Shown: positions 1 to 4,758 of the stretch, in pieces
Layout: every line of letters begins with the position of its first letter
How positions within the stretch are numbered: position 1 is the stretch's first letter
Assembly: GCA_902773045.1 (NCBI GenBank)
Contig: CACYDE010000293.1
Location: 1 to 6,163 of the forward strand
DNA from: an uncultured Ruminococcus sp.
GTDB taxonomy: Bacteria > Bacillota > Clostridia > Oscillospirales > Acutalibacteraceae
DNA: 6,163 bases
Reading direction: 5' to 3'
Program-made: the position numbers and the translations under genes
The notes under the pieces: model-generated
Told to the model about the DNA's origin: nothing
Database searches by the model: none
The model's input: only the letters and a program-made list of their open reading frames with translations

Positions 1-255
1 GACGTATTTCAAGGGAGTTTTGTGTACTATGACGGAAAATATGCAAGCAGATTTGGTGCTGAGCCGTTAGGCGTACTTTGTGCGGTGTTGCCATATTACT
101 TTCCACACTTAAAAAGTCGCTTACAAAAGAGTTTATCGGTATTTAAAAATATAAAATACCGATATCACTTTCGAATCCGGATTTATTCCTCAATCGAAGC
201 TAAAGCCGTCACCATCCCCCCCCAACCCCCTCTTCCTCAAGGAAGAGGGGGCTAA
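1..255 (+). CDS. Unrecognised open frame entering from the left edge (doubtful partial gene)
   Basis: Frame 1 is open from base 1 to a TAA at 253-255. Its first 35 or so residues (…YYDGKYASRFGAEPLGVL, then CAVLPYYFP) look protein-like. The rest is a basic, AT-rich stretch that reads straight through two hairpins (134-164 and 226-251), which is not how a real gene usually ends. Frame 2 is also open from the edge and stops with a TAG at 68-70, giving a C-terminus ending MTENMQADLVLSR, so the true gene end could be there instead. I recognise no family. The phrase CAVLPYYFP faintly recalls N-terminal regions of QueG-like iron-sulfur proteins, but this is too short to support a call. It may be the 3' end of an upstream gene, a decayed fragment, or chance. 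Confidence 0.2.
   Translation, partial: DVFQGSFVYYDGKYASRFGAEPLGVLCAVLPYYFPHLKSRLQKSLSVFKNIKYRYHFRIRIYSSIEAKAVTIPPQPPLPQGRGG
134..164. repeat. Perfect 11-bp AT-rich palindromic hairpin
   Basis: TATCGGTATTT (134-144) and AAATACCGATA (154-164) are perfect reverse complements around a 9-base A/T loop. Neither strand has a proper T-tract next to it: the plus side continues ATCACTTTCG. It is therefore a weak candidate for an intrinsic terminator and could equally be a protein-binding palindrome. If a gene ends at 68-70 in frame 2, this hairpin lies about 65 bases after the stop, where a degenerate terminator would be plausible. Confidence 0.55.
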
Positions 256-257
256 GA
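209..257 (+). repeat. GC-rich dispersed hairpin repeat, left copy
   Basis: A perfect 11-bp stem, CCCCCTCTTCC (226-236) with GGAAGAGGGGG (241-251), closes a TCAA loop. It is preceded by a run of eight C after CACCAT. About 40 bases here match, in inverted orientation, the right end of the window (roughly 6098-6146), including the C-run, the stem and the following GC(T/A)AA. Presence in two intergenic places with compensating structure suggests a dispersed REP-like or MITE-like intergenic repeat of this genome. There is no T-tract, so it is not a standard terminator. Confidence 0.65.
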
Positions 258-361
258 GGACGGCGCGCAGGAACGCGCATGGCTTCGTCATCGCCCTCGA
301 TATACACCCATTGGCGCGTGTCCTTGGAGTAAGACAGTATGCCTTCGTCCTCTTCCTTGCC
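255..361 (-). pseudogene. Short coding-like remnant of unknown origin
   Basis: Read on the minus strand from just after an in-frame TAA (364-362), the frame gives GKEEDEGILSYSKDTRQWVY followed by IEGDDEAMRVPARRP, then enters the GC-rich hairpin repeat and stops with a TGA near 210. The composition (acidic, with aromatic and charged residues alternating as in a beta-strand protein) and the G/C-rich third positions look like genuine coding sequence. There is no start codon before the acidic segment and no ribosome binding site. It is best read as a fragment of a decayed or transposed gene that the repeat interrupts. I do not recognise the family, and chance remains possible over so short a stretch. 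Confidence 0.25.
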
Positions 362-442
362 TTACACTCACCGGCATCGTCTCCTTTTTGTCCGTCTATT
401 TATTTGGATTGCTATAGTATGTTTCGGTTTGTTATATTAAAA
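256..442. other. Gene-free stretch left of the kinase terminator
   Basis: Together with bases 1-255 this makes about 490 bases without a convincing intact gene. Apart from the coding-like remnant read on the minus strand to 361, bases 365-442 are T-rich and I see no promoter with both boxes at normal spacing, no RNA gene and no further repeat. A rightward frame across 311-727 runs into the antisense of the kinase and is not a gene. Confidence 0.5.
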
Positions 443-480
443 CGTCAAAAAGGGTTTGAAGCTTTGACGCCTCAAACCCT
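443..480 (-). terminator. Rho-independent terminator of the PASTA kinase gene
   Basis: On the minus strand AGGGTTTGA (480-472) pairs perfectly with TCAAACCCT (459-451) and is followed at once by TTTT (450-447). The stem begins 14 bases after the kinase TGA. Inside the loop, CGTCAAA (469-463) can pair instead with TTTGACG (449-443) at the end of the T-tract, an alternative structure that would compete with the terminator stem. Confidence 0.8.
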
Positions 481-494
481 GAAATTATTGAAGA

Positions 495-2879
495 TCATTC
501 GTCACGTCCGCTCGATACCTCAGAAACGGGTTCGGGAAATACCGCCGCAGACGAAACATTCTCCGATGAAACCTCCGACTCTTTTTCCTTTTCGGACGGC
601 TCGGAAACGCTCGGCGTACTCTCCTCTTTCGAAACAACTTCCGACGAAGTCACCGTTTCCTCGGACTCCGTCTTTTTGGAACCTTCCGAATCTTCTTTCT
701 CCGAAGACGAACGCTTCATCGCGCTGACCTCTTTCTGTTCGATCAGTTCCGATGTTCCGTTTCCGAAATCGAAGCTGTAGGTCTGATAGACTTCTCCGTC
801 GATCATGACTTCGACCGTCTTCACGCCCTCGTTTATATTGCGCGTGATCGTAAATGTGAAAGTATCGTCAAAGACGAGGGAATATCTTTTCTTTTCCGTC
901 TCCAGTTCTCCGTCGCAGTACACGGAAACCGTGAAGGGTGTTTTCATTCCGGAAAGATCGACGGTTTCCGTGATATCTATCGGAACGGGACTTCCGCTGC
1001 TGATCGTGAGCGAAACGGCAGTTCCCTTGTTGACCTTTGTTCCCTCGGTGATCCCCTGACGGGTCACGCAGCCGGTGTCGTATTCGTCGCTGTAGTCGTA
1101 GCTTATATCTCCGACTTCAAGTCCCGCCTGCTGGAGTTCGGAAGTTGCCTCGGCGAGGGTTTTCCCCGTCAATTTCGGAACCTCCGCGCTGTTTTCCGCG
1201 ATATAGAGAGTAATAACCGTTCCGACCTTGACCTTGGTTCCGTTGGCAGGTTCGGTGCTGACAACGGTTCCGTCCGCAAAATCGTCGTTGTTGACAACAA
1301 CGATCGTGCTTTCGAGATAAAGCGATTTAAGCGTACTGTTCGCAACGGTCTGAGTCATCTTTGAAAGGACCGGAACGGTGACCTCAGTTTCCAGACTGTT
1401 CACGGTCAGCCTGACGTGAGAATCCTTCTTCACGTGGCGTGCGCTTGCCACGGGCGACTGATTGATTATCACGTCGAGGTCGGTGTCGGGGTTATAAACG
1501 TTAACTACTTCGAAATCAAACTCGTATTCGGGATCGTTCAGGACCGAATCTATATTCTGCCCCATAAAATCGGGGATAGCAATATTGTTTTTCCTGTCGA
1601 TATATCCCACCGTCATGAGGATCCCCAAAACAAGAACGGCGATCACCACCGCGGTGATGAGAGAAGCCGGGATCTTCGATTTTGTCTTTTCGGGAACAAG
1701 CGGTTCGCTTTCGAGCGGATCCTGCTGTTTCTTCGTTCTGTCGATCGTTATCACCGTCGGCTCATAGTCTCTCTGCTCCGGATCGGCGATGTCGATCGGA
1801 TTTGTTCCGACGTAAGTTTTCCACTGCTGTTTTTTCTGAGCGAGCTTTTGCTTTGTGACCCTCTCGGTCGTGACTTTTTCGGGATTCTTCGGCCTTTTTT
1901 TCGAAGGATCCTTCTTGAAATCCTTAAGAGTCATGATCTGATCGAGAAGTTCCTGAGCGGTCTGAGTTCTGTCCTCTGGGCGAACCGCGAGCGCTTTTTT
2001 AAGGATATCGTCGAGCTGAGGCGGCAGTCCTTCCCGAAGCTCCGAAACGGGCGCAAGGGTATCTTCAAGAAGACGTGAATTGGCGAAATCGGGAGTCACG
2101 CCCGTGAGCATATAATACATTGTCGCCGCAACCGCGTAAACGTCCGTCCATGTATTCTGTTCAAGCTTGTTGTCATATTGTTCGATGGGAGCGTATCCCT
2201 GTTTCAGGATTATCGAAACGCTTTTCGACATCGAAAACGAATTCTGACGCGCCGCGCCGAAATCTATCAGAACGATCTTTCCTTCCTTGGTTCTGATAAT
2301 GTTCTGAGGGGAAACATCACGGTGAATGATGCCTGCCTGATGGATTTTAACGAGGCTTCTCAGCACCGGCACGATAATATTCATCGTTTTTCCGAAGCCA
2401 AGGACTCTGCTCCTTTCGACCATCTGAGAAACGGTGTCGCCGCTGAGATATTCCATGACGATGTAAGCCGTTCCGTTGTCCGCAAAAACATCGTAAACAT
2501 TCACAACGCCCTCGATCGAGCCGAGGTTTGCAAGTCTCTGAGCCTCCTCCTGGAAGCTTTTCAGACCGTTTTTATATCTTTCTCCGCGCTCTCCGCTGAG
2601 CGGAGTCACGGTCGTGTCGCCTTTCTGACGAGTAACGCATTCGTTCGGAAAGAATTCTTTGACCGCGACCTTTCTTTTGAGCGCCTTGTCGTAGCCTATA
2701 TAGGTGATCCCGAAGCCGCCGTCGCCGAGGACTCTTCCGAGAACATATCTCTGTTTAAGGACCGAACCTGCCGGCAGACAAGTGTTGTCGTTGGTAGGAC
2801 CGACGACATCGTTTCCGCAGAACGGACAGATCACGTCAAGATCTTCATCATATTCTTCCATACAGTAAAAACATCTCAA
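495..2879 (-). CDS. Membrane serine/threonine protein kinase with zinc ribbon and PASTA repeats
   Basis: PrkC/PknB-like Hanks kinase of 794 residues that phosphorylates proteins on Ser/Thr. Residues 1-22 form a zinc ribbon (C3, C6, C18, C21). The kinase domain, about 45-315, is complete: glycine loop GDGGFG 52-57, Lys74 in VAVK, HRDVSPQN 186-193, DFG 206-208, GYAPIEQY 228-235, Asp246 and Arg304. A Lys-rich linker leads to one membrane helix (about 403-427). Outside the cell follow PASTA repeats at about 433-494, 499-560 and 565-628, a beta-rich domain (about 633-708) and a Ser/Glu/Lys-rich tail (719-794). PASTA repeats generally sense muropeptides or lipid II. The TTG start is chosen because it follows an AAGGGGG site and puts the first zinc cysteine at residue 3; an upstream TTG at 2909 lacks such a site. 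No PP2C phosphatase gene is adjacent, unlike typical prkC loci, so I withhold a symbol. Confidence 0.93.
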   Translation of the reverse strand: MRCFYCMEEYDEDLDVICPFCGNDVVGPTNDNTCLPAGSVLKQRYVLGRVLGDGGFGITYIGYDKALKRKVAVKEFFPNECVTRQKGDTTVTPLSGERGERYKNGLKSFQEEAQRLANLGSIEGVVNVYDVFADNGTAYIVMEYLSGDTVSQMVERSRVLGFGKTMNIIVPVLRSLVKIHQAGIIHRDVSPQNIIRTKEGKIVLIDFGAARQNSFSMSKSVSIILKQGYAPIEQYDNKLEQNTWTDVYAVAATMYYMLTGVTPDFANSRLLEDTLAPVSELREGLPPQLDDILKKALAVRPEDRTQTAQELLDQIMTLKDFKKDPSKKRPKNPEKVTTERVTKQKLAQKKQQWKTYVGTNPIDIADPEQRDYEPTVITIDRTKKQQDPLESEPLVPEKTKSKIPASLITAVVIAVLVLGILMTVGYIDRKNNIAIPDFMGQNIDSVLNDPEYEFDFEVVNVYNPDTDLDVIINQSPVASARHVKKDSHVRLTVNSLETEVTVPVLSKMTQTVANSTLKSLYLESTIVVVNNDDFADGTVVSTEPANGTKVKVGTVITLYIAENSAEVPKLTGKTLAEATSELQQAGLEVGDISYDYSDEYDTGCVTRQGITEGTKVNKGTAVSLTISSGSPVPIDITETVDLSGMKTPFTVSVYCDGELETEKKRYSLVFDDTFTFTITRNINEGVKTVEVMIDGEVYQTYSFDFGNGTSELIEQKEVSAMKRSSSEKEDSEGSKKTESEETVTSSEVVSKEESTPSVSEPSEKEKESEVSSENVSSAAVFPEPVSEVSSGRDE

Positions 2880-2894
2880 AGTCCGATCCCCCTT
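2877..2894 (-). promoter_or_regulatory. Shine-Dalgarno site that fixes the kinase TTG start
   Basis: The minus strand reads AAGGGGG (2894-2888), eight bases, then TTG (2879-2877). The spacing is ideal. The alternative TTG at 2909 is preceded only by ATTTTCTCAAGT, which has no purine-rich site, and the first ATG (2861-2859) would cut off the first two zinc-binding cysteines. Confidence 0.75.
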
Positions 2895-2961
2895 TTCGTA
2901 AAATAGCAAACTTGAGAAAATAAAAATTATTTTTCAAAACGAATATGCCGTACCAGTTAAG

Positions 2962-2990
2962 ATTATATCATAAAGCAGACTTTCTTACAA
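2962..2990 (-). promoter_or_regulatory. Sigma-A-type promoter of the kinase gene
   Basis: The minus strand carries TTGTAA (2990-2985), a 17-base spacer, and a perfect TATAAT (2967-2962) preceded by TGA, giving an extended -10. Transcription would start near 2955 and leave a leader of about 75 bases before the TTG start. The promoter lies downstream of the coaX terminator, so the kinase is an independent unit. Confidence 0.8.
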
Positions 2991-3045
2991 TAGGAAATTT
3001 GTAAATAAAAAACCTCTTTCCGACAATTTTCAAGAAATTTTCCAC

Positions 3046-3079
3046 AATAAAAAAGGGCAGCTTAAAACAAGCCGCCCTT
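3046..3079 (-). terminator. Rho-independent terminator of the panT-coaX operon
   Basis: On the minus strand AAGGGCGGCTT (3079-3069) pairs with AAGCTGCCCTT (3063-3053) around a GTTTT loop, with one G·U pair, followed by a T-rich run (TTTTTTATT, 3054-3046). It begins 26 bases after the coaX stop codon and separates coaX from the kinase promoter. Confidence 0.9.
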
Positions 3080-3105
3080 AAAATGTGTACTGTATAACTT
3101 TGAAT

Positions 3106-3876
3106 TTATTTATGTTTATTTTTCTTGTAAATAATCATTAATCCCTTGAGCAAAAGCTGTTCGTCAATGATTATATCTCTTGTGCAGTGAGGTATGATCT
3201 TGTTCGCAAGACCCCCGGTCGAAACGACTGTGCATTTCTCCCCCAGAGCTTCTTCTATTCTTTGAGTCACTCCGTCGATCCCGGCGGCGGAGTAATAGAT
3301 TATTCCGCTTTTCATACACTCAACCGTGTTCGCGCCGATCACCTTTTTCGGAGCTTCAAGTCCGATCTTGGGGAGCTGAGACGTCCTCATAGTCAGCGAA
3401 TCAAGGGAAACTCTCAGTCCCGGGATTATCATTCCGCCGAGATAGTTTTTGTCCCTGTCGATGACGGAAACGGTCGTTGCCGTTCCCATGTCGATGATTA
3501 TGAGAGGAACGGGATAGAGATTGATCCCCGCAACGGCGTCCGCGACTCTGTCTCTTCCGAGTTGGGCAGGATTGTCGAGCATGATTTTCAGCCCTGTTTT
3601 TATCCCGGGGCCGACCGTCATGACCTCCGAAGCAGTCAGCCGCTCCAGCGCAGCTTTGACCGTCTGAGTGACGCTCGGAACGACCGAGGAGATTATGCAG
3701 CCCTCTATCCTGTTTACGTCTATGCTGTTTATTTCGAGAATATTTTTAATTGATATCACATATTCCAACGCCGTATACTGCTGATTGGTGGATAGTCTTT
3801 CGATAAAAAGGACGTCGTCCCCCTCGAAACAGCCGATCACGATATTGGAATTTCCTATGTCAACCGCTAAAATCAT
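3106..3876 (-). CDS. coaX: Type III pantothenate kinase
   Basis: CoaX phosphorylates pantothenate to 4'-phosphopantothenate with ATP, the first step of CoA synthesis, in the cytoplasm. The 256 residues are full length for the family. Visible motifs are the N-terminal phosphate loop DIGNS (6-10, usually DxGNT), GRDR (107-110) with the catalytic Asp109, the DMGTATT motif (129-135) whose Asp binds the monovalent cation, GGMIIPG (147-153), GANT (181-184), and the C-terminal TGG (220-222) followed by LLLKGL. As a family, type III kinases need K+ or NH4+ and resist CoA feedback, unlike CoaA. The gene starts 41 bases after panT with no terminator for this strand in between, so the two are probably co-transcribed. 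The ribosome binding site is weak (GTAAAG), and a seven-codon frame overlaps the start codon as ATGA, so translation may be partly coupled. Confidence 0.97.
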   Translation of the reverse strand: MILAVDIGNSNIVIGCFEGDDVLFIERLSTNQQYTALEYVISIKNILEINSIDVNRIEGCIISSVVPSVTQTVKAALERLTASEVMTVGPGIKTGLKIMLDNPAQLGRDRVADAVAGINLYPVPLIIIDMGTATTVSVIDRDKNYLGGMIIPGLRVSLDSLTMRTSQLPKIGLEAPKKVIGANTVECMKSGIIYYSAAGIDGVTQRIEEALGEKCTVVSTGGLANKIIPHCTRDIIIDEQLLLKGLMIIYKKNKHK

Positions 3877-3910
3877 ATTTCTTTACTGCTCATTTCCGAA
3901 TTTATGAAAC

Positions 3911-3943
3911 GCCGGGATCAAGCCGTGATCTCGGCATTTTTAT
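3911..3943 (+). terminator. Terminator-like hairpin at the panT-coaX junction, better formed on the plus strand
   Basis: GCCGGGATCA (3911-3920) and TGATCTCGGC (3926-3935) pair over 10 bp around AGCCG and overlap the last codons and stop of panT. In plus-strand RNA the one imperfection is a G·U pair and the stem is followed by ATTTTTATTTG, which resembles an intrinsic terminator. In minus-strand RNA the same position is an A·C mismatch and no T-tract follows, so read-through from panT into coaX is expected. It could stop antisense transcription or act as an intercistronic stem that stabilises or tunes the mRNA. Confidence 0.5.
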
Positions 3944-4598
3944 TTGTTTTATCTTTAGCCTTCTTCTTTTCGGGCATGATCCTCGGCATCGCTTTGATAA
4001 GAGCAAGACCGACCACCGTCACAAGAACCGCCGCCGCGATCGCTTCGGGGATCCCGGAAGCCGTCACCGTTCCCATTACGAGTCCGAAAACCGCGCTGAG
4101 AGCGACCTCTTTCGCTTCGGCGTACTGCTGAGCGAAAAGAAGATAAATGCTTCCCATGACCGTCACTGTGTTGACCATCGAGCCTAAGAAGCCTGTGAGC
4201 GCAAGTCCCACGGGAGACGGAAGCTTGATCTTCGTGAAAAGGATCCAGAGCCAGCCTGCGGCAACTCCGATCAGGATACGACAGCCGACTGCGATCCAGA
4301 CAGCCTTGATTCCTCCGACAGCGCCAGAGGTGCTGAAAAACGGAGAGAAAGCGAAAGAAAGCAGAGTCGGGGCAACTGTGTTGCTGACAACGGAACAAAT
4401 TCCGAAAACGCCGCCTAAAATCGCGCCTGCCAAGGGTCCGAGAAGAACCGCTCCGATGATGACCGGGATATGAACCGTTGTCGCCTTAATAATAGGAAGC
4501 TGAATCATTCCCAGCGGTGTATTCGCCAAGAGAACTACGATAGCCGCCATAAGTGCAACACTTACCATCCAACGAATGTCTTTTTGTTTACTATACAT
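3918..4598 (-). CDS. panT: ECF transporter S component, probable pantothenate transporter PanT
   Basis: Substrate-binding S component of an energy-coupling factor vitamin transporter: a 226-residue, very hydrophobic protein with about six membrane segments (roughly 10-28, 43-58, 60-80, 95-120, 130-155 and 165-203) and a Lys-rich cytoplasmic C-terminus. TM1 carries the small-residue AxxxA pattern (Ala15, Ala19) that S components use to dock on EcfT. The stretch ATTVHIPVIIGAVLLGP (39-55), then the Gly-rich GAILGGVFG, is typical of this S-component family. Pantothenate specificity is inferred mainly from the operon with coaX and the divergent coaBC; another vitamin is possible. The EcfA/EcfA'/EcfT module is not nearby, as in group II systems that share one module. 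The ATG at 4598 is chosen because AAGGAGG (4610-4604) lies five bases upstream; a start at 4640 would place that site inside the gene. Confidence 0.85.
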   Translation of the reverse strand: MYSKQKDIRWMVSVALMAAIVVLLANTPLGMIQLPIIKATTVHIPVIIGAVLLGPLAGAILGGVFGICSVVSNTVAPTLLSFAFSPFFSTSGAVGGIKAVWIAVGCRILIGVAAGWLWILFTKIKLPSPVGLALTGFLGSMVNTVTVMGSIYLLFAQQYAEAKEVALSAVFGLVMGTVTASGIPEAIAAAVLVTVVGLALIKAMPRIMPEKKKAKDKTNKNAEITA

Positions 4599-4603
4599 TT
4601 TTT

Positions 4604-4610
4604 CCTCCTT
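4604..4610 (-). promoter_or_regulatory. Shine-Dalgarno site of panT
   Basis: A consensus AAGGAGG on the minus strand lies five bases before ATG 4598-4596. It decides between this start and the in-frame start at 4640, which would add 14 polar residues (MYPISYRNDNKEEK) encoded across the ribosome binding site itself. Confidence 0.85.
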
Positions 4611-4654
4611 GTTATCATTCCGATATGAGATCGGATACAATACAGTACGTTGAT

Positions 4655-4663
4655 ATTATACCA
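4655..4663 (-). promoter_or_regulatory. Extended -10 promoter of panT-coaX
   Basis: The minus strand reads TGGTATAAT (4663-4655), an extended -10 with a perfect TATAAT. The position 17 bases upstream is ATAGCA, not a recognisable -35, so this promoter would rely on the TGn extension and the A/T-rich spacer. Transcription would begin near 4648 and give a leader of about 50 bases, too short for a typical riboswitch. Confidence 0.65.
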
Positions 4664-4690
4664 TAAATTTAAAAAAATGCTATAGCTTTA

Positions 4691-4718
4691 TTGAAATTTT
4701 TCTGTTAAAATATAAAAT
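4691..4718 (+). promoter_or_regulatory. Probable sigma-A-type promoter of coaBC
   Basis: TTGAAA (4691-4696) is followed by a 16-base spacer and TAAAAT (4713-4718). Transcription would start near 4725 and leave about 35 bases before the ATG. The panT -10 lies only about 30 bases away on the other strand, so the two divergent promoters could share one regulator. I see no convincing operator palindrome between them. Confidence 0.55.
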
Positions 4719-4743
4719 ACTGAATGAAACATAAATTTTGATC

Positions 4744-4748
4744 GGAGG
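4744..4748 (+). promoter_or_regulatory. Shine-Dalgarno site of coaBC
   Basis: GGAGG lies ten bases before ATG 4759-4761. The in-frame TTG at 4738 lies upstream of this site and would add seven residues unlike any CoaBC N-terminus, so the ATG is the start. Confidence 0.8.
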
Positions 4749-4758
4749 ATTTTATATA

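Noticed and set aside
209..257. CRISPR array or tandem repeat at the C-rich hairpins
   Set aside because: Only one unit at each end, in opposite orientation and without spacers.
311..727. Rightward open frame overlapping the kinase 3' end
   Set aside because: It lies mostly antisense to the Ser/Glu-rich tail of the kinase, has no ribosome binding site, and its Ser/Pro/Lys/Phe composition is what antisense of TCC/TCG-rich sequence gives.
1416..2078. 220-codon rightward open frame inside the kinase gene
   Set aside because: Antisense shadow of the linker, membrane and kinase region, with no start context or recognisable domain; the minus frame has all kinase and PASTA motifs.
2178..2906. 242-codon rightward open frame opposite the kinase domain
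   Set aside because: It is the antisense of the conserved catalytic region, and its length follows from codon bias on the other strand.
4599..4758. Possible riboswitch or T-box in the divergent region
   Set aside because: The predicted leaders are about 50 and 35 bases, with no stable hairpins or conserved motifs, too short for known riboswitch classes.
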